A stretch of 43,619 nucleotides of DNA, from contig NZ_JAGETV010000020.1 of the NCBI RefSeq assembly GCF_017571465.1, positions 1-43,619 of the forward strand, read 5' to 3'. The notes beneath the pieces are model-generated. The model made no database searches and was not told the DNA's origin. It was given only the letters and a program-made list of their open reading frames with translations. Every line of letters starts with the position of its first letter. The first letter of the stretch is position 1. A program made the position numbers and the translations under genes. Shown here piece after piece: positions 1-7,309 of this stretch. The DNA comes from Thiomicrorhabdus marina (GTDB lineage Bacteria; Pseudomonadota; Gammaproteobacteria; Thiomicrospirales; Thiomicrospiraceae).

Positions 1-2
1 AT

Positions 3-56
3 CACGAACGACCACATAAAGCCAACGGAGGTAAACCACCTTTGATGGCTGCTTAA
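3..56 (+). CDS. Possible C-terminal tail of a transposase/integrase (partial, cut by window edge)
   Basis: The third plus-strand frame is open from the window edge to a TAA at 54-56 and ends in HERPHKANGGKPPLMAA. The ERPH...GG..P pattern resembles the end of integrase-core (rve) transposases of the IS3/IS481 type, which usually finish with a Y-N-x-x-R-P-H...P segment. Only 17 residues are visible, so this is a resemblance, not an identification. The structured inverted repeat at 106-245 just downstream would fit an IS end. It could equally be chance. Confidence 0.3.
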   Translation, partial: HERPHKANGGKPPLMAA

Positions 57-105
57 CTTCTACTTTTAACAGAGTTTAAAAATGGGATGATTACCCCACC
101 AGTAA

Positions 106-245
106 GGCAATGCTGCTATTCACTTAAGTCATAAAGATTGCTTCACTCCGTTCGCAATGAACGTCGTTGCTAGGTCCATTCTTGTTTATGGACAGTGGCA
201 GTCTCCTATTTTAATAAACAAGCTCATTAAGTGAACTGCATTGCC
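106..245. repeat. Structured inverted repeat, about 140 nt, possible IS end or MITE-like element
   Basis: GGCAATGC at 106-113 and TTCACTTAA at 119-127 are answered by TTAAGTGAA at 227-235 and GCATTGCC at 238-245. The two arms are reverse complements interrupted by a 5-nt and a 2-nt internal loop. Between them lie two smaller hairpins: CGTTC/GAACG near 152-166 and GTCCAT/ATGGAC near 175-193. Such nested pairing suggests a folded RNA or a small inverted-repeat element. No open reading frame fills it. The nature of the element is unknown. Confidence 0.45.
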
Positions 246-322
246 ATATCCAAAAGGATGCGAGAAAAAATGAAAAGCTTATTGTTAAGAACAACTTAGA
301 ACGGCACACTTTTCATGGCAAA

Positions 323-355
323 TAAAAAAGTCCAGAGCACCGACGGCGTCTGGAC
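323..355 (-). terminator. Rho-independent terminator of the fcc-like operon
   Basis: Read on the minus strand, GTCCAGA pairs with TCTGGAC around a 12-nt interior and is followed at once by six T and an A/T-rich tail. It lies about 60 nt past the stop codon of the flavoprotein gene at 417. Confidence 0.85.
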
Positions 356-416
356 AAACTGGGAAACCCCTAAATACCGATCCATTAATTGTTCAAATTA
401 ATGGATCCTAAGGACT

Positions 417-1697
417 TTATGAAAAAGTATCGTTAAATAGGTTGCCGGCCCAATCGAACATATCGCCGTAATTACGTGTGCTCGGTGCGCTCGAATACGG
501 ATAACCCGCACCACTGACTAACTGCATTGCACCGGTAGTCGCGTTGTATTCATAGGCGGCCGTCAACCATGTCGCTTCAGTGCGGGACACTGGGCTATAA
601 CAAGCCGAGTTGGTTTTTGGCGCCGGATCTGGGGCAATATTGTTCAACAGGCGCAGAATCGCATCTGCGCAAACTTTCGCTTCCCCATTGCCGATATGGC
701 CGGCTTTAGGTTGGCCGGTACCTTGCGAATCGCCAATAATATGAATATTGCTAGCAAGCGTCGATTCATAGGTCATTGGATTAACAGGCGCCCAATTACC
801 ACTATTCAAACCGGCATCGAAAATAATCTGGCCGGCTTTCTGGTTCGGGATGACGTTCAGAACATCGGCATCGATTGTTTGCGTTGCACCGCCACTGACA
901 CTATAGGAAACACTGCGCGTGTTCGAATCAACCGCAGTGACCACCGCATTCGGGATATATTCAATGCCATACATCTCAAAACGAGCACCAAATGAATCCG
1001 CTTCAACAGTAATCCCTGGGTTAGCATCCAACACTGTTACCTTGGCACTAAGACCACGTGCATAGTTCAATACATCAGACACCACACAAGCACGCTCATA
1101 AGGCCCCGGAGGACAACGATAAGGCGCAACAGGGATGGTCATAACGAAGTGCTGACCGCTGCCCATTGCATCTAACTGAGATTTCAGCAGATTTGTCTGC
1201 TCGCCGGCTTTCCATGCATGCGGCACCCGTGTTTCATCGTGACCGTCAACATAATCAAAATCGATACCCGGCGCTAACACCAAACGGTCGTAACTCATGC
1301 TTGAGCCATTCGCCAAGGTAATGGTGCGGTTGGCTTTATCAATTGCCGTCACCGAGCTATTAATCATATTTACGCCACGACCCTGCTGAGCCTGATAATT
1401 AAAGGTCAGTCCGGCAGTGGTTTTTTGACCATTCAATACCAAGTTACTAAGAATTGGCGACACATAATTACTGTTCGGCTCAATCATGGTGACCTGCACG
1501 CCTTGGCCGCCCCATTGTTTGATGTATTTCGCCGCTGTAGAGCCGGCGAAACCACCGCCAACAACCACAACATGAGGAATGGTCGCCGCTTGCGTTCGCA
1601 TCGCTAAACTCGGTGCAATCGCTGCAGTCGCACCGATGCCTAGCATTTTCAATAAACTACGACGGGAAAATTGATTGTTTTCAGTTGTTTTTTTCAT
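417..1697 (-). CDS. fccB: Flavocytochrome c sulfide dehydrogenase-like flavoprotein subunit (FccB/SoxF family)
   Basis: A 426-residue periplasmic FAD protein expected to oxidise sulfide (or another reduced sulfur species) and pass electrons to a c-type cytochrome. A Tat signal is visible at residues 11-20 (SRRSLLKMLG), followed by a hydrophobic stretch. The FAD-binding GGGFAG motif is at 47-52, VPHAWKAGEQT near 158-168 and CPPGPYER at 195-202. These and the C-terminal CYS segment (C366) are family hallmarks. The pair C195/C366 corresponds to the redox disulfide of Allochromatium FccB. The segment that carries the covalent-flavin cysteine in that enzyme (YYTCYLSN) reads NYVSPILSN here, so the cysteine is absent and FAD should be non-covalent. 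The start follows AGGAG that overlaps the stop codon of the upstream cytochrome gene, 9 nt away, indicating translational coupling. The substrate is inferred. Confidence 0.88.
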   Translation of the reverse strand: MKKTTENNQFSRRSLLKMLGIGATAAIAPSLAMRTQAATIPHVVVVGGGFAGSTAAKYIKQWGGQGVQVTMIEPNSNYVSPILSNLVLNGQKTTAGLTFNYQAQQGRGVNMINSSVTAIDKANRTITLANGSSMSYDRLVLAPGIDFDYVDGHDETRVPHAWKAGEQTNLLKSQLDAMGSGQHFVMTIPVAPYRCPPGPYERACVVSDVLNYARGLSAKVTVLDANPGITVEADSFGARFEMYGIEYIPNAVVTAVDSNTRSVSYSVSGGATQTIDADVLNVIPNQKAGQIIFDAGLNSGNWAPVNPMTYESTLASNIHIIGDSQGTGQPKAGHIGNGEAKVCADAILRLLNNIAPDPAPKTNSACYSPVSRTEATWLTAAYEYNATTGAMQLVSGAGYPYSSAPSTRNYGDMFDWAGNLFNDTFS

Positions 1698-1706
1698 GCT
1701 GCTCTC

Positions 1707-2681
1707 CTAGTCGTCATCACGATCATCGTCGTAATCATCATCCGACTCACTGTAATCACCAGACGTACTTCCATTGGCGATATAGGTTGCGATATCTTCA
1801 CGTTCTTGTTGACTATAGCCAACCACTGCCGCGCCCATAATATGGGTAACGCTGTATTCACTCGTCATGTATTCCATGATCTCGCCATAGCTCTCGCCGG
1901 CAATGCTGTCCCAACCAGTTACCGAACGACCATTGCTACCGTGGCATTGGAAACATTGCGATGCTAATAAACGACCGCGTGTAACAACATAATTGGCAAC
2001 CGGAATATCATTGCTGCTGGATGTGTAATCATCATCGTCATGACCATCGTTATCATCGTCTCGGTCATACTCATCATCGATACCGTCACGATCGCTATCG
2101 CCATCATGTTCATAATCGTCATCTTGATAATTACTAACCCCATCGTCGTCATCGTCGTCGTAATAATCTGGAATCTGATTATCATCTTTATCCATTGGGT
2201 CGTCATTCAGACTATAAACTGCAACACCGTCAACAGTCGTGACCGCAATATCCAAAGGCGTATCAGCAACACTATCGCCGTTGCTATCGACAATGTCATC
2301 CGGCGACATAGCCAAAGGCACAAAGCCTAAGTCAAATTCAGTACGCATATTGATAATAGAATCGCCGTTAAAGGTAAGCGGCGTAATAACTTGTTCAGCC
2401 GTTCCTTCATTGGTAATCATGACAATACGGCAGTCGGTTTGATATGGAAGATTCAGTGTGAACGGATGCTCTGCAGTACCATTCTGGACTGAATAAACAG
2501 ATGGGTTACTGCCATCGGTACAAAACGCTTGGATAAAGGTTCCCGGCACAGTTCCGGACAGTTCAACCGATGCCGGTGTTGCGCTAGCGGTTGTGGAATC
2601 AGTTCCACCGCCGCCACAAGCACCGAGCATTAAAGAAAGAGGGATAACTGACAAATAGCCAGATAAACGGTGGTAAGCCAT
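1707..2681 (-). CDS. Asp-rich monohaem c-type cytochrome lipoprotein, partner of the FccB-like protein
   Basis: A 324-residue lipoprotein with lipobox LGAC (C22) followed by a Gly run. Residues 130-220 are extremely Asp-rich, with D-x-D-x-D-G and D-x-N-x-D-G spacings like thrombospondin type 3 or EF-hand-like calcium loops. The haem site CFQCH is at 243-247, with a likely distal Met near 282 (HIMGA), as in class I cytochromes. The protein ends in another acidic tail. It is first in a two-gene unit with the flavoprotein, so it is probably the electron acceptor, replacing the usual dihaem FccA. Only one CxxCH is present. The start has GAGGAG 7 nt upstream. The acidic DNA is low-complexity and its antisense open frames are not genes. 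Function as Fcc partner is inferred from position. Confidence 0.75.
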   Translation of the reverse strand: MAYHRLSGYLSVIPLSLMLGACGGGGTDSTTASATPASVELSGTVPGTFIQAFCTDGSNPSVYSVQNGTAEHPFTLNLPYQTDCRIVMITNEGTAEQVITPLTFNGDSIINMRTEFDLGFVPLAMSPDDIVDSNGDSVADTPLDIAVTTVDGVAVYSLNDDPMDKDDNQIPDYYDDDDDDGVSNYQDDDYEHDGDSDRDGIDDEYDRDDDNDGHDDDDYTSSSNDIPVANYVVTRGRLLASQCFQCHGSNGRSVTGWDSIAGESYGEIMEYMTSEYSVTHIMGAAVVGYSQQEREDIATYIANGSTSGDYSESDDDYDDDRDDD

Positions 2682-2983
2682 AATAAGCTCCTCGATTACT
2701 TAAATTAGTAACTTCATAACGCTCTTGGTGGCGTTCGCTTTAAAGTTGAATCGAGTATGCTTAGGCAAATCAGGCACGACAAGCGGCAAATGTCCAATAA
2801 GACAAATGTCTGAAGCTCTAACAAACCGCCTATATCTGTAAAGTTTTTCCTTGTGCAGCGAGATATAGCGTTATCACCATTGCGGATAGAAAAGCGAATA
2901 TCTCAATTAAAAAAGAAATAAAAATACCGTAATTTATTCAAAATTCAGCATTAGCCATGAATAATCCGACTAAAGCCCATTAA
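2682..2983. other. Gene-free region upstream of the fcc-like operon
   Basis: About 300 nt of A/T-rich sequence between the cytochrome start and the end of the thioesterase gene. It should hold the promoter of the minus-strand fcc-like pair. A direct repeat CAAATGTC (near 2788 and 2803) and a TATATCT/AGATATA inverted pair (near 2831 and 2862) are visible, but no operator can be named. No coding frame is convincing. Confidence 0.5.
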
Positions 2984-3382
2984 TTATTTTATAGCTTCTT
3001 CAAGCACTGCTTCAAAAGGCTCAAAAACCACCGGACGACCATTTGGATTAAGCGCAACGCCGATATTACGGCCGACACACATCACTTTTTGATCTTCATT
3101 ACGAATAATCGTCTGCACAAAAGCATATTTAATGCGTGATTCGCGCTCCATCGTCACCGTAACCGTAAATTCATCATTCGGCCGTAATGACGCTTTGAAA
3201 TCCAGTTCTGCACGGACCAACATCAAATGAATCTGTTGCGCGGTGTAATCCGCAAAATTAATTCCTAAATCGTGCAGATACTGGTGTCTGGCGTGTTCAA
3301 AATAGTGCATATAGTTGGCGTTATTGACTACGCCTTGCAAATCGCACTCATAATCTCTTACCTGCATTTGTATACTAAACAT
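2984..3382 (-). CDS. Acyl-CoA thioesterase, YbgC/FadM (4HBT) family
   Basis: A 132-residue hot-dog fold thioesterase, the usual length for the family. The N-terminal pattern VRDYECDLQGVVNNANY followed by YFEHAR matches the 4HBT signature, in which an Asp near position 14 is the catalytic residue. It should hydrolyse short or medium acyl-CoA or acyl-ACP thioesters in the cytoplasm. The start is supported by GGAG 9-10 nt upstream. It stands alone, divergent from radC. The precise substrate cannot be read from sequence. Confidence 0.85.
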   Translation of the reverse strand: MFSIQMQVRDYECDLQGVVNNANYMHYFEHARHQYLHDLGINFADYTAQQIHLMLVRAELDFKASLRPNDEFTVTVTMERESRIKYAFVQTIIRNEDQKVMCVGRNIGVALNPNGRPVVFEPFEAVLEEAIK

Positions 3383-3488
3383 TGCAAATTTCTCCGTTAT
3401 TAATTAAACATTACTATCTAAAGCAGTGTACCCTATGTAAATGATTTTTAGACCTTAGCTTGGGGCATACCCAATAAGGAGCAAAATT

Positions 3489-4169
3489 ATGACCATTCTG
3501 GACTGGCACGAATCGGAACGCCCGCGAGAAAAGCTATTGGCGCAAGGCGCGCACAGTTTAAGCGATGCAGAATTACTGGCGATTTTCTTAAGGGTGGGCG
3601 TCAAAGGACTCAGCGCCGTCGATTTAGCGCAGAGTTTATTAGACCATTTTGGTTCTTTAAATGCATTATTGAATGCGGATAAAGCCGAGTTTTGCCAAGC
3701 CAAAGGCTTAGGCGACGCCAAATTCGTACAACTGCAAGCCGTGCTAGAAATGTCGCGGCGTCATTTTGAAAGCGGCCTACAAAAAGGCGATGCCATGCAG
3801 TCACCGGAACTGGTTGCGCGCTTTCTAGAACATCAAATCGGTCACCAACAACGCGAAACCTTCGGCGTATTGCTACTCGACCAACAGCACCATCTAATCA
3901 AATATCAAAGTTTGTTCACCGGCACCTTAAATCAAGCCAGCGTCTATCCTCGCGAAGTGGTCAAAGCCGCTCTAGAACAGAGTGCTGCCGCCATTATTTT
4001 GGCGCATAACCATCCTTCCGGCGACCCAACGCCGAGCCAAGCCGACATTCAACTCACCAAACAACTCAGCGACGCACTAAATATGATTGATGTACGAACC
4101 CTAGACCATATTATCCTCGGCGACAACGGCCGCTGGCATTCGCTCGCGCAAAGTAATCAGATGCCCTAA
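3489..4169 (+). CDS. radC: RadC family JAB-domain protein (UPF0758)
   Basis: A 226-residue protein with an N-terminal helix-hairpin-helix-like region (about residues 1-95: [18 protein letters not shown]) and a C-terminal JAB/MPN domain. The metal motif [14 protein letters not shown] lies near 174-187, giving the H-x-H-x10-D zinc signature. Its biological role is not settled: it was first linked to DNA repair, but this is disputed. AAGGAG sits 8 nt before the ATG. In many gammaproteobacteria radC directly precedes rpmB-rpmG-mutM; here about 10 kb of other genes intervenes. It ends 6 nt from the convergent phoX-like gene. Confidence 0.95.
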   Translation: MTILDWHESERPREKLLAQGAHSLSDAELLAIFLRVGVKGLSAVDLAQSLLDHFGSLNALLNADKAEFCQAKGLGDAKFVQLQAVLEMSRRHFESGLQKGDAMQSPELVARFLEHQIGHQQRETFGVLLLDQQHHLIKYQSLFTGTLNQASVYPREVVKAALEQSAAAIILAHNHPSGDPTPSQADIQLTKQLSDALNMIDVRTLDHIILGDNGRWHSLAQSNQMP

Positions 4170-4175
4170 AAATTA

Positions 4176-6092
4176 TTACGCGATTTGATAGCCGTTCTTA
4201 TGGCTAATGGCGATAACCGTTGAGCGCGGCACATCACCATTAGGGAATGTTGATTCAATGCCCCATTCGCCCGGATGTTGAATGCCGACAAAAATCGTCT
4301 TACGGTCGTTGCTGTAGGCAAAACCTGTCACTTCCGCCCCCTTTGGCGCGACCATAAAGCGTTTAATCTCGCCGCTGTAAGGATTCGCCAATAACATCTG
4401 ACTATTACCCATACCGGCAAAATCGCCTTGGTTCGTAGTTTTGCCGTCAGTTTGAATCCAAAGCTTACCTTGGCTATCGAAATGCACACCGTCCGGTGAG
4501 TTAAACATATTACTGACATCAACGTTATCCGAACCGGCCTGCAAACCGGTTTTGTGCACGTCAGGATTACCCGCCAACACAAATAGATTCCAAATAAATT
4601 CATTGGCAGCATGATCACCCTTCTCAGGAGTCCAGCGCACAACTTGCCCATATTTATTGTCTTGACGCGGATTTGGCCCGCCGACCGGTTGCGCATCACC
4701 GCCTTTATTTGGTTTTAAACCGCGAATTTTATTATTGGTTAAAGAACAATAGACTTCGATTTTATTCGGATTCACCGCGACCCATTCCGGACGGTCCATG
4801 GTGGTTGCGCCCACTTTGGATGCCGCCTGACGAGTGTGAATACAAATTTCTGCCAAACTCATTCCGGTACTTTTCGGCGTTAGAGGCAACCAAGTACCGC
4901 TGCCGTCTTCTGCAAACTTAGCAGCATACAGAATGCCGTTTTCCATTAAATCATCAATATCCGCGTCCGCTTTAAAAACGTTGTTAGAAACATAGCGATA
5001 CAGAAATTCGCCGCGTTCATCATCGCCCATATAGACGACGATTTGCCCACTTTCGGCAATCACCATTTCCGCATTTTCATGTTTAAAACGACCTAAAGCA
5101 GTGCGTTTTTTCGGTTTGGAATTCGGGTTGCTCGGGTCAATCTCAACCACATAGCCGGAGCGGTTCGGTTCATTCATTCCTTTCGCCAAATCAAAACGTT
5201 CATCGACCTTATGCCAATCGTAACCATAACCTTGATGCGCAAGACCGTAGCGCTGTAACTCGGGACTGATCTCCAGTCCGCTATCGCTAGAAGCGTAGTA
5301 ACCATTGAAATTCTCTTCGCAGGTCAAATATGTTCCCCACGGCGTTGTTCCGCTACCGCAGTTCGCCCAAGTACCGAGCGCTTCAACACCTTGCGGATCT
5401 TGTGGCGTTTTCATTAATAAATGACCGCGTGCAGGCCCGGTAATTTCCATTGGCGTGTGTGCGGTAATACGGCGATTAAACGGCGAGTCTTGCACTATCT
5501 GCCAACCGTTTTTAACTTGTTGGATTTCAACAATCGATACCCCAACCGCTTGCTGAGTTTTCAGCACATCGTCTAAGGTTTCCGGCGCGCCGCTTTTGCG
5601 GTTGCTGAAAAAGCCCGAGAAATTCACATACTCATTATTAATTGCCAATAGCTCACGACCCTGAACAGTGAAATGCTTCATGCCGTCATTGTTATCGCCA
5701 AAGGCCAATGCTTGTTCCTCGCTTGTCAGTAGCTGTTCGGCATCAAAAGTTTTTCCTTTTGACCACATTGGCTGCCCCCAACTGACCAATGGCCGCCATT
5801 GGTAACCTTGCGGCAAGGTCACGGTATCCTCGACATTCGCCGCGACCGGTTCAAAATCGAAGACATCAAACGCTTTTGACTCTGCACTTTCAGCATTGCC
5901 AATTGACGATTTAAAAAACAGACTACTGCCAAATAACAAGGCACTGCCTTTAAAGAAATCGCGACGGCTTAACGCCTTTTCCAGCACCTCTTCAAAACCA
6001 ACCTTATCAGGTGCAGGACGAATGATTTCATCCACCCCATCATGACTTAGAGCGGTATGTTGCTGCTTGTCAAAATCGTTCTTAGCTTTCAT
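4176..6092 (-). CDS. phoX: PhoX-family (DUF839) Tat-exported alkaline phosphatase-like protein
   Basis: A protein of about 638 residues. PhoX enzymes are periplasmic or extracellular, calcium/iron-dependent phosphatases that release phosphate from organic esters. A long N-region precedes the Tat motif SRRDFFKG and a hydrophobic stretch, the normal arrangement for this family. Near residue 245 the segment WANCGSGTTPWGTYLTCEEN carries the conserved metal-site Cys and Glu pair. VVYMGDDERGEFLYRY and the FDSQGKLWIQTDG segment are further family blocks. I chose the ATG at 6092 (GTGAG 7 nt upstream) over an in-frame GTG four codons earlier. It lies 54 nt downstream of the outer-membrane barrel gene and is probably cotranscribed with it. 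Substrate specificity is inferred from family. Confidence 0.9.
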   Translation of the reverse strand: MKAKNDFDKQQHTALSHDGVDEIIRPAPDKVGFEEVLEKALSRRDFFKGSALLFGSSLFFKSSIGNAESAESKAFDVFDFEPVAANVEDTVTLPQGYQWRPLVSWGQPMWSKGKTFDAEQLLTSEEQALAFGDNNDGMKHFTVQGRELLAINNEYVNFSGFFSNRKSGAPETLDDVLKTQQAVGVSIVEIQQVKNGWQIVQDSPFNRRITAHTPMEITGPARGHLLMKTPQDPQGVEALGTWANCGSGTTPWGTYLTCEENFNGYYASSDSGLEISPELQRYGLAHQGYGYDWHKVDERFDLAKGMNEPNRSGYVVEIDPSNPNSKPKKRTALGRFKHENAEMVIAESGQIVVYMGDDERGEFLYRYVSNNVFKADADIDDLMENGILYAAKFAEDGSGTWLPLTPKSTGMSLAEICIHTRQAASKVGATTMDRPEWVAVNPNKIEVYCSLTNNKIRGLKPNKGGDAQPVGGPNPRQDNKYGQVVRWTPEKGDHAANEFIWNLFVLAGNPDVHKTGLQAGSDNVDVSNMFNSPDGVHFDSQGKLWIQTDGKTTNQGDFAGMGNSQMLLANPYSGEIKRFMVAPKGAEVTGFAYSNDRKTIFVGIQHPGEWGIESTFPNGDVPRSTVIAISHKNGYQIA

Positions 6093-6146
6093 GTTCAAAC
6101 TCACTGCGGTTGGTTATGGCAAATAAGCGCTTATTTTGCCAGATTT

Positions 6147-7214
6147 TTAAAAGCGGTAGTAAACAGACAAGGCACCCGCTAAAGTTCTGGCGGTGTTCGG
6201 ATTAAATTCATCGGCAATCAACTGTACTTTCAACCAGTCATTGTTATATCCCAATTCAATCGCTTCAGCGCTAAGGTTATATCCGATACGGAAATTATGC
6301 GTGCCGTACTGGTAAAGGTAGCTACTGCTAAAGAAACCCTTGATGGCATAGTAGTTATAATCGAAGCGTATACGATGGTTTTCAAAAAAGCGGTATTCAC
6401 TATTCACAAACACCTTTGCCGGAATATCCTGAGTTAAGTGCTCATTGCTCTCCAAGCCGCTGTTAGTCGTGTATTCAAAGAGATTATCGCCCGAACCACG
6501 AACCGCTTCGCCGGTATAAATAGTGCGCGGCGCCTGATCCCAATAGATTGCCGCAAACAGATCTTTAACCGCTAAGCCCGCCGACCAGTTTTCCGTGACT
6601 TGTCCTCCTACGGCAAAATCGATAGCGTAACCATGCCCTTCCGGCTTTTGTTGCACATCACGATCAAACAGCACATCATTGTCATAGTAGTAATCTACAT
6701 CCAAAGCAAGATGGTAATCCGCATTACTATCGTATTCAGCTGTCGATTGGTAAGAGCCATAAGTCATACGATGCGCTTGCAAATAAGACAAATCAAGTTG
6801 CCAATCAAATTTTTGCCAACGACCCTGATAACCGAGCTTCAAACCGGTCGCGGTAAAAAAGTTAGTATCGATATTGATGTCATAAACACGGTCGGTTTCA
6901 ATCGGTAATTGGTTGACCGCTAAATAATAGAATTCAGCCGTATCGCCGGGAAACTCCAACAACATATCGCTGCGCACAAATAAACCGAGCGACCATTGAT
7001 CCTTGCTAAAACCGATTTCGGCACGATTTAAAGAAATCGCTTGGTCACCGTTGTACAATTGTCCTTGCCAGTCCCCAGCAAATTCAAAAATCGCCATTGG
7101 CTCGCTATGGTTAAACCCTTCAACTTCAAAATAAACTTGGTAATCAGCCGCAGAGACATTCAATGCAGTGAAGCTTAGAAGCGGAAATAAAAATTTAGAT
7201 AAGTGCTGTTTCAT
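6147..7214 (-). CDS. Putative outer-membrane beta-barrel protein
   Basis: A 355-residue protein with a clear Sec signal peptide (KQHLSKFLFPLLSFTALNVSA, cleavage near residue 22). The mature part is rich in alternating aromatic and polar segments and ends in ...LSVYYRF; a terminal aromatic residue is typical of outer-membrane barrels recognised by BamA. I do not recognise a specific porin family. It immediately precedes the phoX-like gene on the same strand (54 nt to the chosen start), so it may aid secretion of, or substrate entry for, that enzyme; this is inference. The Shine-Dalgarno is weak (TGAG). No space is left for a promoter between its start and the terminator at 7235-7275. Confidence 0.65.
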   Translation of the reverse strand: MKQHLSKFLFPLLSFTALNVSAADYQVYFEVEGFNHSEPMAIFEFAGDWQGQLYNGDQAISLNRAEIGFSKDQWSLGLFVRSDMLLEFPGDTAEFYYLAVNQLPIETDRVYDINIDTNFFTATGLKLGYQGRWQKFDWQLDLSYLQAHRMTYGSYQSTAEYDSNADYHLALDVDYYYDNDVLFDRDVQQKPEGHGYAIDFAVGGQVTENWSAGLAVKDLFAAIYWDQAPRTIYTGEAVRGSGDNLFEYTTNSGLESNEHLTQDIPAKVFVNSEYRFFENHRIRFDYNYYAIKGFFSSSYLYQYGTHNFRIGYNLSAEAIELGYNNDWLKVQLIADEFNPNTARTLAGALSVYYRF

Positions 7215-7234
7215 AAAACTCAGATGCTAAAAAA

Positions 7235-7275
7235 TAAAAAAGGCGGTATATCGCAATAAACTGCAATATACCGCC
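7235..7275 (-). terminator. Terminator between the 737-residue lipoprotein gene and the barrel gene
   Basis: On the minus strand a 10-bp perfect stem (GGCGGTATAT with ATATACCGCC) encloses a 14-nt loop and is followed by seven T. It ends 34 nt past the lipoprotein stop codon and only about 20 nt before the next start codon, so it may act as an attenuator for the barrel-phoX pair. Confidence 0.85.
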
Positions 7276-7309
7276 TCGATCAGCAGCTTAAGCTAAATTT
7301 AGATGACGA

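Larger units (their letters stand above)
57..416. other. Gene-free stretch downstream of the fccB-like gene
   Basis: No convincing coding region is seen. It holds the inverted-repeat structure at 106-245, the minus-strand terminator at 323-355, and a 12-bp perfect hairpin (GATCCATTAATT at 379-390, its complement at 396-407, 5-nt loop). The hairpin lies 9 nt past the fccB-like stop codon, has no U-tract, and probably protects or pauses the 3' end of that transcript. Confidence 0.6.

Noticed and set aside
300-416. Riboswitch at the downstream end of the fccB-like gene
   Set aside because: The hairpins lie after the minus-strand stop codon, one with a U-tract, so a terminator is the simpler reading; no known riboswitch core was seen.
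1964-2330. Long open frames on both strands over the Asp-rich part of the cytochrome gene
   Set aside because: They come from low-complexity GAT/GAC repeats; composition is Met/Thr/Ile-only and no ribosome site is present.
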